The position numbers were made by a program, and so were the translations under genes. DNA of 64,000 nt, taken from positions 62,001-126,000 of the forward strand of contig CAZLRH010000009.1 of assembly GCA_964562015.1 (NCBI GenBank). The letters are read 5' to 3'. Each line of letters begins with the position of its first letter. The first letter of the stretch is position 1. The notes beneath the pieces were generated by a model. That model was not told where the DNA came from. It was given only the letters and a program-made list of their open reading frames with translations, and searched no databases. The stretch comes from CAZLRH01 sp964562015. GTDB lineage: Bacteria > Verrucomicrobiota > Verrucomicrobiia > Opitutales > JABDGR01. This document shows positions 36,229 to 45,718 of this stretch, piece by piece.

Positions 36229-37391
36229 TTTTTGGTTGGTGCGTTCGGTTGGACCGTGGTCACCGCTGGCGGCGAAGTCACGCCCGGCAGCAAGCCCGCG
36301 TGCACGAGGCCGTCGAGCAAGACTTCCGCATGAATTTGCTGCCCGAGCACCGAGGGGTGGGGATCTTGCTCCGAAAGCGTGAGGGGCGGATGCCGGGCAT
36401 CGGCCAGGTGCAGGCGCGCCGCTTCCTCATCGAGCCGCGTTTCCGCATCGAAACACGGGATTTTCAATTCGTCGCAGAGGTCGCGGAGTTGCCGCGGCAG
36501 ACGGTACGAACCAAAAACCACCAGGCGAAATCCGTCCGTTTGCGCGAGATTTTGCAAAGTGCGAATGCCACCGAGGACCGCCGGCCAGCCGACCAAGGCG
36601 CGATACTCCGGCGGCACCTGCTCCGGATCGCCGACGAAACCGGCGGAGTTTTCCGCATGCGGGGCCTCTTCGAGAAACGGGTCCGCAAAACGCGGCCGCC
36701 CGCGCACGACATTTTCCGCAAATTCCCACAAGAGTGAACGGCCCGGCGACCACGGGCTGCGCGGCGCGAGGAGGAAATTCGGCAGCGTCAAATCGTTGCC
36801 GATGAAATGCACGATCACCACATCCGGTTTCCACGCGCGCCAGCGGTTCTCGAAGGCCGCCGCTTCCATCGCGGTGTTGTAGCCCGGCACGGCGGTGTTG
36901 ACGGTTTCCCACCGGGTCGCCGGATAAGCCGCGTTGAGCGTAGCCGCGGTGCGCGCAAGGTACGTCTCGTCGTTACCCACGCCCCAACCGAACATCACCG
37001 AATCCCCCAACCCCAGGATGCGAAAGTCGCCGGGGCTGCGCGGGCGGGGTACCAAGGCGCCGCGATAACCATCGGCGTTGATAGTCACGTTCGCGTTTTG
37101 AAAAATCACCTGCTGGTTCGGAATGAATTCAAAAATCACCCGCGCGTCCGCGCTCGCGCGCAGCATCTGGCCGAGCTTCACCGTGGCGCCCGGCGGCGGG
37201 GGCGCGACATCCGCATGGCCAAGGTTGGCGAGCGCGGCCGTTTCGCGGCGGTTGGCCAGCCAGGCCACGACGCGCAACCCGAATTCCGCCACCAGCAGCG
37301 TCAGCAACACCGTGCCCAGCGCCAGCGCGAGCAGGGCTTTCCGGGAGGCGGCGCGCGGCGCGCGGCCGGGAGTGGCGGACGGGATGGGCAT
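36225..37391 (-). CDS. Membrane-anchored SGNH/GDSL hydrolase
   Basis: The start at 37391 (MPIPSATPGRAPRAA) gives 388 residues; an ATG eight codons upstream is also possible. One N-terminal helix (LLALALGTVLLTLLVAEFGL) anchors the protein, leaving the hydrolase domain outside. Block I is ILGLGDSVMFGWGV with the catalytic Ser; block III has the GND of HFIGNDLTLP; block V is the D..H of SEQDPHPSVLG. So the Ser-Asn-Asp/His set is complete. Such enzymes de-O-acetylate or esterify cell-surface glycans or lipids. It is divergent from the ArsR-methyltransferase gene with only 65 bp between. Confidence 0.85.
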   Translation of the reverse strand: MPIPSATPGRAPRAASRKALLALALGTVLLTLLVAEFGLRVVAWLANRRETAALANLGHADVAPPPPGATVKLGQMLRASADARVIFEFIPNQQVIFQNANVTINADGYRGALVPRPRSPGDFRILGLGDSVMFGWGVGNDETYLARTAATLNAAYPATRWETVNTAVPGYNTAMEAAAFENRWRAWKPDVVIVHFIGNDLTLPNFLLAPRSPWSPGRSLLWEFAENVVRGRPRFADPFLEEAPHAENSAGFVGDPEQVPPEYRALVGWPAVLGGIRTLQNLAQTDGFRLVVFGSYRLPRQLRDLCDELKIPCFDAETRLDEEAARLHLADARHPPLTLSEQDPHPSVLGQQIHAEVLLDGLVHAGLLPGVTSPPAVTTVQPNAPTKN

Positions 37392-37456
37392 GGGTCGAAA
37401 ATACATCAAACTCAAAACTCGAAACGGCGCGAGATTTGGTTTAGCGTCACCGCCCG

Positions 37457-38389
37457 ATGACTGACCCTTGGGAATTGCTCAAGCTCGTGGCCGACCCGAC
37501 GCGCCTGCGCCTCGCGTGCCTGCTCGCGCGGGAGGAATTGTCGGTCGCCGAGTTGCAGGAAATTCTCGGCATGGGCCAGTCGCGCATTTCCTCGCACCTT
37601 GCGCTGCTGCGACAGGGCGGCTTGGTGACTGATCGCAAGGAGGGCAAAAAGACTTTCTACATCTGCAATCCGGAATTGCCTGAGGCGCAGCGCCACCTCG
37701 TCGAGGCCGCCGCGCACTCCGTGGCCGACCGGCCCGCCGTCAAGGACGACCGCGCGAATTTGCAGCGCATTCTGGATAAGCGCCGCCGCCGGGCCGAGGA
37801 ATATTTTAATACCGTCGCGGGCCGCCTGGGAAAAAATTACTGCCCCGGCCGCTCGTGGGAAGCCCTCGGCCATTTACTGCTCCGGCTCACGCCAACCATC
37901 CGTATTGCTGACCTCGGCGCGGGCGAGGGCGTGCTCTCGCAATTGCTCGCGCGGCAGGCGGAGTTCGTCCACTGCATCGACAACTCGGAAAAAATGGTCG
38001 AGTTCGGCAGCGAACTGGCGCGCCGCCACGGCATCGCGAATCTGGAATACAAGCTCGGCGACATCGAAAATGTCCCGCTCCCGGCAGCCAGCGTGCACCT
38101 CGCGCTTTTGAGCCAGGCGCTCCACCATGCCGAGCATCCGCCGCAGGCGCTGGCTGAGGCTTACCGCATTTTAAAACCCGGTGGTAAAGTCCTCGTCCTC
38201 GACCTCAAGGAGCACACGTTCGAAAAAGCCCGCGAACTTTACGCCGACCGCTGGCTCGGCTTTACGGAAAACACCCTCTATCAATGGCTGCGCAAAGCCG
38301 GCTTTGCCCAAGTGGAAGTAGAAATCGTCGCCCGCGAGGAAAAAGAACCGCACTTCGAGACCCTGCTGGCCAGCGGGGTGAAGAAGTAG
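37457..38389 (+). CDS. ArsR-family regulator fused to SAM-dependent methyltransferase
   Basis: This 310-residue protein has residues 1-90 as an ArsR winged helix (WELLKLVADPTRLRLACLLA; LSVAELQEILGMGQSRISSHLALLRQGGLVTDRKEGKKTFY). Residues about 120-310 are a class I methyltransferase: motif I IADLGAGEGVLSQLLA, then a UbiE-like LKPGGKVLVLDLKEHTFE. It lacks the cysteine pairs of metal-sensing ArsR proteins. ArsR-methyltransferase fusions are known near methionine-cycle genes, and related ArsR proteins (SahR) sense S-adenosylhomocysteine, so the second domain may be a SAM/SAH sensor. In this window the best target is the palindrome upstream of metH. It sits in a compact divergent pair with the SGNH gene. 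Confidence 0.9.
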   Translation: MTDPWELLKLVADPTRLRLACLLAREELSVAELQEILGMGQSRISSHLALLRQGGLVTDRKEGKKTFYICNPELPEAQRHLVEAAAHSVADRPAVKDDRANLQRILDKRRRRAEEYFNTVAGRLGKNYCPGRSWEALGHLLLRLTPTIRIADLGAGEGVLSQLLARQAEFVHCIDNSEKMVEFGSELARRHGIANLEYKLGDIENVPLPAASVHLALLSQALHHAEHPPQALAEAYRILKPGGKVLVLDLKEHTFEKARELYADRWLGFTENTLYQWLRKAGFAQVEVEIVAREEKEPHFETLLASGVKK

Positions 38390-38393
38390 CGTT

Positions 38394-38520
38394 TAACCGC
38401 AGATTTCGCAGATTAACGCAGATGAAAGCGAAAGCAGGATTAGCCGCGAAGGCATGACGGTCGTGAAGAGTCCTGCTGTTTTGATTTTGAATCTGCGCGT
38501 ATCTGCGCCATCTGCGGTTA
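38394..38520. repeat. Intergenic palindrome of the CGCAGAT family
   Basis: Left arm 38394-38426 (TAACCGCAGATTTCGCAGAT onward) and right arm 38487-38520, reverse complement TAACCGCAGATGGCGCAGAT onward. An inner hairpin is AGCAGGATT (38434-38442) with AGTCCTGCT near 38469-38477. It fills the space between two convergent genes from 5 bp after one stop codon to the other. The TAA of the carboxypeptidase-like gene is provided by the arm's GGTTA. Confidence 0.88.
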
Positions 38521-39297
38521 CTTCTTTGTTTCTTTCTCCCATTCCGCAATCGCCGCTTTGACGCCCATCACATGCGCCGCGACGCGGCGGGGCAAATCCT
38601 GCGCGGAGGGCGCTTCGAGCGTCAGGCAGTGGTCCGTGTGCTTGAGCGCGAGGTAGATGGCCTCGGGGAAAACGGGCCGGTTGCGCAGGTCATCCACTGG
38701 GCGGGTGATGAGGCCGTTTTTTGCTTCCATGCCTTCGATGATGGGCGAACGGTCCACGCCGCAAATGGATTCCACCGCCGCCAAAATGGCGTTGCCATAA
38801 AGCGGCCCGGTGGTGCCGTTGAGTTCGTACAAATAATAGCCGGAAGTCTCCCAATCCTCGTGGAGGCAGATGGCCAGGGCGTAACGGCGGCGGGCCATTT
38901 CCTCGCGCACGAGCCACGCGGTATGCTGCCGGGCCTCGGGCGACTGGCTGTTGCAATAATCGCGATTCACATCCACGCCCGCCGGATTTTCCCGCGTTTT
39001 GGCCGCCAGTCCGCCGGGATTCAGCGCGGGGAATAACAGCCAGTGATAACGAGCATCGAGCGCGCCTTCGCGGAGCAATTCCAAAATCGCCAGCGGCCCG
39101 GCGGGTTCGTCGCCATGAATACCGGAAGAGATATAAAGCGTCGGCGCCGCGGGATCGGCAGCGTCGCGCCGCAACAGGAGCAACGGCCAGCCGGCTGCCT
39201 CGCCGAAAGTCTCAATCGCGAAGCCGGCGGCTGTCGCCGCGGCTTTCACGTCGGCGAAAAAGGGCAGCAAGTCGAGCGCGGGGCCTTGGTAGGACAT
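38518..39297 (-). CDS. M14-family zinc carboxypeptidase / succinylglutamate desuccinylase-like
   Basis: The start at 39297 (MSYQGPALDLLPFFADV) gives 259 residues. Codons further upstream are repeat-derived. The zinc motif HxxE is SGIHGDEPAG, the substrate Arg/Asn region is GVDVNRDYCN, and the third zinc ligand His is in LAICLHEDWETSGYYLYE. A C-terminal Glu for catalysis is plausible in CLTLEAPSAQD. Members cleave C-terminal residues, murein peptides or acyl-amino acids; substrate not deducible. No signal peptide, so cytoplasmic. It is convergent with the ArsR fusion. Confidence 0.88.
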   Translation of the reverse strand: MSYQGPALDLLPFFADVKAAATAAGFAIETFGEAAGWPLLLLRRDAADPAAPTLYISSGIHGDEPAGPLAILELLREGALDARYHWLLFPALNPGGLAAKTRENPAGVDVNRDYCNSQSPEARQHTAWLVREEMARRRYALAICLHEDWETSGYYLYELNGTTGPLYGNAILAAVESICGVDRSPIIEGMEAKNGLITRPVDDLRNRPVFPEAIYLALKHTDHCLTLEAPSAQDLPRRVAAHVMGVKAAIAEWEKETKK

Positions 39298-39522
39298 TGC
39301 AGAAGAAGGTAGAATGGAGAAGGTAGAAGGTGGAATGCAGAAGGCAAGGCGAGTTGAGCTTGTTGTCATGGAAGCCTCTCCAAGGGTCTGTGGACGGCTT
39401 AGAAAGCCTTCCCTGTACCAAACCGCAAATTGCCGACTGCCCATGAGCTTCTCGTCTTGATTGGCGGGTGGGTTATTCGGCAGACTTCCTGTTGCGGTTC
39501 TTGTGCCGCACCCCTCTCTCCC

Positions 39523-42522
39523 ATGAAATTCTGTTCCGCCAAGACTTTATCTCTTCGTCTGCTCGCTGCCCTCCTCGCGTTTACCGCAGCCAGCTTGGCG
39601 CGGGCCCAGCCGGTGGAAATCGTGCCGGTGCGTGATGCCGCCGCGCGCCAGTCGCTCGACGGCCCCTGGAAATTCCGCTACGTCGCCGGTCCGGTGACCG
39701 AGGCGGACGCCGCATTTTCCGCCGCCGCCTTTGACGACAAGGCCTGGGCTTCTATTCCCGTGCCCTCGCATTGGGAACTGGAGGGTTTCGCGGAGCCGAA
39801 ATACGCCAAAGTGGATGAGGGCGCGGGCTACTACCGCCGCACTTTCCAGGTGCCCGCCGCCTGGCGCGGCCAACGTGTGATGCTGCGTTTTGATGGCGCG
39901 CTCTACGGGCTCGAAGTCTGGGTCAACGGCACGCGGGTGGGCGAGTGGGCCAGCAGCTATAATCCCGTCACTTTCGACATCACCGACGCCCTCAAGACCG
40001 CCGCCGACAACGTGCTCGCCGTGCGCGTCACAACGCATCCGAAGGGCTGGGAGTTTGACACCAACGATTGCTGGGCACTCTCGGGCATCTACCGCGAAGT
40101 CACGCTCATGGCCGTGCCGCCCACGCATTTTCAGCACTATACCGCGCGGACGACGTTGACGCCCGCCGGCGGCGCGAAGCTGCAACTCACCACGCTCCTG
40201 GCCGGTGATCCCGCGGGCGCGACCGTCCACGGAAAGTTGCGCGCGCCCGGCGGCGCACTCGTGCAGGACTTCACGGTGCCGTTGAACGGCGCGCAGGGCG
40301 AAACGGCCATCGAGGTGGCGCAGCCCGAGTTGTGGACCGCCGAGACGCCGAATTTGTACGGGCTCGAACTCGTGCTCGAGCGGCCCGGCCAGCCCGCGCA
40401 GACGTTGAACGAGAAAATCGGCCTGCGCCAAATTTCGATCATCGACGGCATCCTCTGCCTCAACGGCCAGCCGGTGAAGCTGCGCGGCGTGGACCATCAC
40501 GACATCTGGCCGGTCGCGGGCCGCGTGGCCACGGAGGAGTTAATGCGTCACGACCTGGAAATGATCAAGGGCGCCAACGCAAATTTCATCCGCACTTCGC
40601 ACTACCCGCCGCATCCGCGTTTCATTGAGCTGTGCGACGAAATGGGCGTTTACGTGATGGATGAAGTGCCCTTCGGCTTCGGCGACAACCACCTCACTGA
40701 CCCGAGTTACCAGGACATTTTGCTCACCCGCGCGCGGGCCACCGTCCTGCGCGATGAGAATCACCCGAGTGTCATCGTCTGGAGCGTGGGCAATGAAAAC
40801 AACAACACCCCGCTGACCCTCGCCACCGGCGCGCGCGTGAAGGAACTCGATCCCTCGCGCCCGATTTGCTTCCCGCAAGTCGGCTCCTATTTCGGCCGCA
40901 GTTATCGTGAGTTGCCGGATTTCGTGGACATTTACGCCCCGCACTATCCCGAGGTGAACACCGTTCGCTCCTACGCGACGCAACTCTCGCGCCCGGTGAT
41001 ATTCACGGAGTATGCCCACGCGCTCGGCCTGGCCACCGACCGCATTCAAAGCGAATGGGCCATCATGCAGGCCAGCCCGCGCCTGGCCGGCGGCGCGGTG
41101 TGGATGTTCCAGGACCAGGGCATCCTGCGCACCAGCGAAAAATCCGCCGATGAGCGTGAAGCCAATCCCTACGTCTGGCTCGACGCGCATCATTATTACG
41201 ACACCAACCAACTCGACGGCATGGACGGCATCGTCTATTCCGACCGCACTCCGCAGCCGGATTATTTCGAAGTACGCAAAGTTTATTCGCCTGTGCAAAT
41301 CGCCACGACCAGTGCGCCCGTGCAGCCGGGCGCGAATGAAGTGACGCTCCCGGTGGAAAACCGTTTCGATTTTCGCAGCCTCGAACATTACACGCTCGAG
41401 TGGACTGTGCGCGACAACCGCTCCATCCTCGCCGAAGGCCGGGTGCCTCTCCAGGCCGCGGCGCACGCGACGGAGCAGGTGAAGATTCCGGTCAAATTGC
41501 CCGACAACTTATCCGGCGATTTCTTTACGCTGGCGCTACGCTGCGTGGATGAAAAGGGCAACTCCCTTTACGAGCGCATGGTGCGGCTGGAACCTTCGGC
41601 CGCGTTGAACCCCGCTCAAGCCGTGGTCCAGGGCGCGGCGGCTTCGCCGTTGCAACTGACGGAAACGCCGGACGCTTTCGTCGTGCGGCATCCGCTGATT
41701 TCGCTTTCCCTCGACCGGCACACCGGAGAATTGACCTTGAGCGATCCGGCGGGCGCGGTGCTGGCGCGCGGGCCGCTGCCGCACACGGGCCGCACGCGCA
41801 TCACGCAGACAGAGGAATTGCGCGCCAAGGCCGATTCGCTCTGGCTCGGCTCCACGCTCAGCCATCCAGCGGATTTGGCCACCACCGCCACGCAGAAGGC
41901 CGACGGCATCACGCTGCATGTGCAGGGCAAATATTCGCGCAACGACATTCCCGCGCAATTCATCGTGGGCGGGTTCACGGCCACGCTGCGCCCGACGGGG
42001 GCGCTCGAAATCAGCTACGAATTCACGCCGGAACAGGCGGATGGGCGCATGATTGAAGCGGGCGTTTCCTTCGTCGCGGCCCCGGCGGCCACGGAATTTC
42101 GCTGGGTGGGCCAGGGGCCGTATCCTGGCTATCCGGCGAAGGATGCGCTCGACGAATTCGGCATTTTCCACCTCAGCCGCGACGACCTTTATTTCGGCGG
42201 CAACCGCCGCGGTACCGAAGTCGCCGTGCTTTCGACTCCGGCTGGCAACGGCTTTGCACTGCTCAGCCCGCCGGCGGATATTGCGGTGGAAGTCACGCCC
42301 GAGGGCGTGATTCTCAGCCACAACGCCGCGCTTTCCAGCCGCGGTAACAAGGGGAATTCCGCTGAAGTGCCCTTGCGCGTCTCGTCCTTGAAGACGATTG
42401 CCGGGCAATTCACCTTGCTGCCGCTCGGTTCAGCGTGGCCAGTGGCGCTCGCGCGCTGGGTTGGCCCGCCGACAGAAAACGTGGCGGTGCAAAAGCCTTT
42501 CTACCGCAGTTACGATCAATAA
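39523..42522 (+). CDS. Secreted GH2 beta-galactosidase (LacZ type)
   Basis: From the ATG at 39523 the protein is 999 residues with a signal peptide (MKFCSAKTLSLRLLAALLAF then TAASLARAQ). Domains in order: sugar-binding jelly roll (about 35-190), Ig-like (about 195-300), TIM barrel (about 305-600), a second Ig-like (about 605-700) and a C-terminal beta-gal small-chain domain (about 725-995, with FRWVGQGPYPGYPAKD). The acid/base is Glu425 in WSVGNENNN and the nucleophile Glu496 in VIFTEYAHALG. It hydrolyses beta-galactosides of polysaccharides outside the cytoplasm. No PUL partner (transporter or regulator) lies beside it. It is convergent with a repeat protein gene, 10 bp apart. Confidence 0.95.
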   Translation: MKFCSAKTLSLRLLAALLAFTAASLARAQPVEIVPVRDAAARQSLDGPWKFRYVAGPVTEADAAFSAAAFDDKAWASIPVPSHWELEGFAEPKYAKVDEGAGYYRRTFQVPAAWRGQRVMLRFDGALYGLEVWVNGTRVGEWASSYNPVTFDITDALKTAADNVLAVRVTTHPKGWEFDTNDCWALSGIYREVTLMAVPPTHFQHYTARTTLTPAGGAKLQLTTLLAGDPAGATVHGKLRAPGGALVQDFTVPLNGAQGETAIEVAQPELWTAETPNLYGLELVLERPGQPAQTLNEKIGLRQISIIDGILCLNGQPVKLRGVDHHDIWPVAGRVATEELMRHDLEMIKGANANFIRTSHYPPHPRFIELCDEMGVYVMDEVPFGFGDNHLTDPSYQDILLTRARATVLRDENHPSVIVWSVGNENNNTPLTLATGARVKELDPSRPICFPQVGSYFGRSYRELPDFVDIYAPHYPEVNTVRSYATQLSRPVIFTEYAHALGLATDRIQSEWAIMQASPRLAGGAVWMFQDQGILRTSEKSADEREANPYVWLDAHHYYDTNQLDGMDGIVYSDRTPQPDYFEVRKVYSPVQIATTSAPVQPGANEVTLPVENRFDFRSLEHYTLEWTVRDNRSILAEGRVPLQAAAHATEQVKIPVKLPDNLSGDFFTLALRCVDEKGNSLYERMVRLEPSAALNPAQAVVQGAAASPLQLTETPDAFVVRHPLISLSLDRHTGELTLSDPAGAVLARGPLPHTGRTRITQTEELRAKADSLWLGSTLSHPADLATTATQKADGITLHVQGKYSRNDIPAQFIVGGFTATLRPTGALEISYEFTPEQADGRMIEAGVSFVAAPAATEFRWVGQGPYPGYPAKDALDEFGIFHLSRDDLYFGGNRRGTEVAVLSTPAGNGFALLSPPADIAVEVTPEGVILSHNAALSSRGNKGNSAEVPLRVSSLKTIAGQFTLLPLGSAWPVALARWVGPPTENVAVQKPFYRSYDQ

Positions 42523-42532
42523 CGGAAAGCCC

Positions 42533-44443
42533 TTACTGATTCGCAATGTTCTGCGCGGTCTTCAGCAAGTCCGCGCGCAGGGATTCCGGAATCTGCGCCG
42601 ACTGAATCGCGGCGATCGCGGCGGGCGCGTCTTTCTTGGCCCACTGCGTGGTCACCGCGCGCAGGGTCGTGGTGCGATTGGCGCTGTCGTTGATGGAGCC
42701 GGCCCAGTTGAAGGCCGAGGGCAAATCATTCGGGCCTTCGGTGGCGATGAGTTTTTGCACGGCGTTGTCGCGGCCCTCGCCCGCGGGCAACGTGTTAATC
42801 CATTCGGAAGCCGCGAGCGGATCCTGCTTGAGGTAACTGTCGGCGACCTTGGCGATGGCGTCGGACTGAATTTTCGGGTCGGTCAAGCTGCCCAGCAGCG
42901 CCGCGGCCTGCGCCGGATCCTGGGCGCTCCACGTGCTGATGATGTTGCCGAGCGTGCGGTTGCGGTTGTCGCCGGCGGGCAAGTCGGCGGCGTAGTTCCA
43001 GGCCGCTTGCGGATCGACACTGGCCACGGCACTGATGGCGCCGCGCACCGCCGAGTCCTGCCCGGTGCCCGCGGGCAGCGCTTCCGCCCACGCGAGGGCG
43101 CCCTTGGGGTCGGCGTTGGCCCAATTGGTGGCAACCTGGCCGGTCAGTTTGCTGTAATTGGGATCGTTCCCCATCGTTTGAATATAGGCGGCGGAACCGG
43201 CGGGATCGCTGGAGATCCAGGTGCCGAGCACATTTTGCATGGCGGCCTGGCGCACAGCGGCATTGTCGGACGGCAGGGATTGCGCCCAACTGAGCGCGGC
43301 TTGAATATCCTGACGGGCCCAGGCGCTGGCCAATTCCGGCACGCCCTTGTCGCGAATGGCGGTGTCACTCATGTTCATGAGATAAGTGGCGGTGCCGGCG
43401 GGATCGACCTGGCTCATTTGCATCAACGCAGTGGTCATGGCCTTGTCGTGCGTCTGGCCGGTGGCCACCGTATCGATCCAGGCGAGCGTGGCGGCCGGGT
43501 CTTTTTGCGCCCAGGTTTGGGCGATGGTGCCGATCAAGCTGTCGCGGCGGTCGCCATTGGGCAGGGTGCCCACATAAGCGGTGGCCGCCTGCGGATCCTG
43601 AGTGGCGAGCGAAGTCAAAACGCTACTCACCGCACTGTTGCGGGCGCTGGCGATGGGAAGATTGCCGGCCCAGGCGAGCGCAGCCTGCGGGTCTTCCTGC
43701 GCCCAGGCGCTGGCGACATTTTGCAGGGCCTGATTGCGGGCCTGGCTGGCCGGGAGGTCGAGCGCGGCGGCGGCGGCGGCCGTGGAGTCCTGTTTGGCCC
43801 AGGCGGAGAAGACACTGCCATAAAGCTGGGCCGACTGCTGGCCCACGGGCAATTTACGCACGGTGTCGAGCGCACCCGTCGGGTCTTTCATGGCCATGTT
43901 GGACAGCACGTTTTGCTGGATGGCGCTGCGTATGCCTGCGTTTTCAATTTTGTCGAGGCTCGCGAGTGCCGCGTTCGGATCCTTGGCCGACCAGGAATCA
44001 AAAACCAGGTAAAGGTCGGTGGTGCGTTCGTTGGCATTGGGTTGTCCTTTGGCCCAATCCAGCGCGGCCGCCGGATCCGCGTCGGCCCAGCGCGCGGCGA
44101 TGATGGCTTTGGCGAGCTGGTTGTCCGAGGTCGCGGGCATTTTGGCGAGCGAGTCGAGCAGCGAGTGGGCGCCCGCGGGGTCGAGATTGCTGGCAAAATC
44201 GAGCAAATCCCGATAGCGGGCGACGATACCGGGCGCCGTCAGGATTTTGGTCAGCTTGGATTGCTGGGAAGCGACGGAGCCGGAAGCCGTGGTTTTAGCG
44301 GTGGCCTTTTCCGCCGCGCCGGCCGGGCCGTGGCTCTGGGCCGCAGCGAGTTCCTCGCCCAAGCGGGAATTTTGACGATACTGCCAGCCGATGACGGCGA
44401 GGGCGGCGATGATGAGCGCAGTGAGCAGGGAATTTGATTTCAT
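42533..44443 (-). CDS. Membrane-anchored protein of sixteen or so 32-residue alpha-repeats
   Basis: This 636-residue protein begins with a membrane anchor (SLLTALIIAALAVIGWQY) and a short coiled-coil-like stretch. From about residue 95 nearly the entire chain is tandem repeats, with exact 32-residue spacing between successive DP motifs at several points (DPQAALAWAGNLPIASARN..., DPAATLAWIDTVATGQTHD...). Consensus: W.xxDPxaAlaWaxxLPxgxxRxxAvxxvxxxwA. It is the largest free-standing member of the family also seen at 28004 and fused to an ECF sigma factor at 31963. Expected fold: right-handed alpha-solenoid in the periplasm. Function unknown. Confidence 0.83.
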   Translation of the reverse strand: MKSNSLLTALIIAALAVIGWQYRQNSRLGEELAAAQSHGPAGAAEKATAKTTASGSVASQQSKLTKILTAPGIVARYRDLLDFASNLDPAGAHSLLDSLAKMPATSDNQLAKAIIAARWADADPAAALDWAKGQPNANERTTDLYLVFDSWSAKDPNAALASLDKIENAGIRSAIQQNVLSNMAMKDPTGALDTVRKLPVGQQSAQLYGSVFSAWAKQDSTAAAAAALDLPASQARNQALQNVASAWAQEDPQAALAWAGNLPIASARNSAVSSVLTSLATQDPQAATAYVGTLPNGDRRDSLIGTIAQTWAQKDPAATLAWIDTVATGQTHDKAMTTALMQMSQVDPAGTATYLMNMSDTAIRDKGVPELASAWARQDIQAALSWAQSLPSDNAAVRQAAMQNVLGTWISSDPAGSAAYIQTMGNDPNYSKLTGQVATNWANADPKGALAWAEALPAGTGQDSAVRGAISAVASVDPQAAWNYAADLPAGDNRNRTLGNIISTWSAQDPAQAAALLGSLTDPKIQSDAIAKVADSYLKQDPLAASEWINTLPAGEGRDNAVQKLIATEGPNDLPSAFNWAGSINDSANRTTTLRAVTTQWAKKDAPAAIAAIQSAQIPESLRADLLKTAQNIANQ

Positions 44444-44463
44444 GAAGGTGGGTTGCTACCTAG

Positions 44464-44476
44464 GTTATACGATAAC
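44464..44476. promoter_or_regulatory. Short palindrome upstream of the repeat-protein gene
   Basis: GTTAT-ACG-ATAAC lies 21-33 nt upstream of the ATG at 44443 (minus strand), with CCTAGG next to it. It may be a -10/operator element of that gene; a 5-bp arm can also occur by chance. The remaining spacer 44477-44655 shows nothing else I can name. Confidence 0.3.
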
Positions 44477-44655
44477 GGGCGCGGATGTTTCCGAATATTA
44501 CAATGGGCGGTGATTTTTATAGAGGATGGAACGGCGCGAGGCCTGGGCGCCCGGCTGGATGGGCGGTTGAAAGCGGGGAGTGGCACCGGCGATTGCTTTC
44601 CACCTTACATTAGGCACCGGCATCCCGTTGAGTTTACAAAAAATTTATGTTCTCT

Positions 44656-45369
44656 CTAACTGGCCGGCTGCAACAGCCACGCTGTGGTGCGTTGTTGGCG
44701 GGCATGGGCAATTAAAAGTACTAGCAGCGGCACGGTGGCTTCCGGCCAGTTCGAATTTAGCGCAGGGAGAAACCAATGGTGAAAGCCGCCATAAATCCCG
44801 AGCATGAAACTATGCGGCTCCAAATTGGCGTGAAAAAAAAGCGCGTACAGCGAGCATAGTCCGCACGCCAGCACCGACCAGGCGAAGTTCAAGGCCGCGC
44901 GGCGGGCCAGCCTGTGATAGATGGCGGCGATCAATCCTATCGCGGCAAATTTGCCCAGGCCCACTCCTATCAGCATCACGCCAAATTGCGCCGGCACGTC
45001 GAAATAGAACTGGAACCCCGTGCGGCCCACGAGCACGGAGCTATAAACCGCGACGAGCCAAAACAGTATCCACAACACCGGCGTCGCCAAAATCGGCACG
45101 AGGCCAAAGCCCAAACGCGGATGCCGCCCCCACCACGAGGATTCGCGCAACCTCGTCAAATGCTGTTCCGCCAGTGCCGCGGGTTCACCGAGGCACAGGG
45201 CGGCCTGCGCGCTGGCCGCGGTTTCGGTGAGCCCGCCCGCGAGTCCGGCTTGGCGCAGATCCTCCAAGTGGTCGGCCGTTTCCGCGACGATGCGCTTCGC
45301 CACGGCGAGCGGGCAGCCGAGTTCGGCCAGTCGCCGGCGCAATTGCAGAATGGGGGCAGGGTTAGACAT
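44656..45369 (-). CDS. HAAS-domain membrane protein, partner of PadR regulator
   Basis: This 237-residue protein has an N-terminal soluble helical domain (about 1-75: LRRRLAELGCPLAVAKRIVAETADHLEDL...LGEPAALAEQHL) resembling the HAAS (DUF1700/DUF1129-like) signalling domain commonly encoded after PadR regulators. About four to five membrane helices follow. The gene overlaps padR by 8 nt and is certainly cotranscribed. In such pairs the membrane protein and PadR form a signalling unit whose ligand is rarely known. No transporter is adjacent. Confidence 0.8.
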   Translation of the reverse strand: MSNPAPILQLRRRLAELGCPLAVAKRIVAETADHLEDLRQAGLAGGLTETAASAQAALCLGEPAALAEQHLTRLRESSWWGRHPRLGFGLVPILATPVLWILFWLVAVYSSVLVGRTGFQFYFDVPAQFGVMLIGVGLGKFAAIGLIAAIYHRLARRAALNFAWSVLACGLCSLYALFFHANLEPHSFMLGIYGGFHHWFLPALNSNWPEATVPLLVLLIAHARQQRTTAWLLQPAS

Positions 45370-45697
45370 GTTGCCCTCCCATCACCAAGGCCACGGCATC
45401 GGTTACGCGCGCCCATTCGCTGGTCAGGGCCTCGAGGCGTTTCTGGCCGCGCGCCGTCAAGTCATAGTAGTGGCGGCTGCGGCCCTCGATTTGGCGGCGC
45501 TCGCTGCGGACAAATTTTTCGGCTTCGAGATAATGCAGGTACGGATAAATGCAGCCCTCGCCGAAAGTCAGGGCGTCCTTGGTCTGCACCTGGATTTCCT
45601 TCACGATTTCATAGCCATACATCGTGCGGCGGGCCAGCAGCCGCAGGACGAGCAGTTCGGGCACCCCATTCAAGAAGCTGGGATTGGTTTTCTTCAT
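45362..45697 (-). CDS. PadR-family transcriptional regulator
   Basis: This 111-residue protein is of the PadR-s1 type: winged helix with LLVLRLLARRTMYGYEIVKEI and the typical GEGCIYPYLHYLEAEKFVRSE wing preceded by DALTFGEG, then SRHYYDLTARGQKRLEALT. It has a short C-terminal helix for dimerisation and no ligand-binding domain. It is the first gene of a two-gene unit with the HAAS membrane protein. A perfect 8-bp inverted repeat lies 22-43 nt upstream and is the obvious autoregulatory site. Confidence 0.93.
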   Translation of the reverse strand: MKKTNPSFLNGVPELLVLRLLARRTMYGYEIVKEIQVQTKDALTFGEGCIYPYLHYLEAEKFVRSERRQIEGRSRHYYDLTARGQKRLEALTSEWARVTDAVALVMGGQHV

Positions 45698-45718
45698 GGC
45701 GGCGGTTTTGCCTCAAGG

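Noticed and set aside
42398..44437. 679-residue repetitive open frame antisense to the repeat protein
   Set aside because: Its repetitiveness is inherited from the 32-residue repeats on the other strand.
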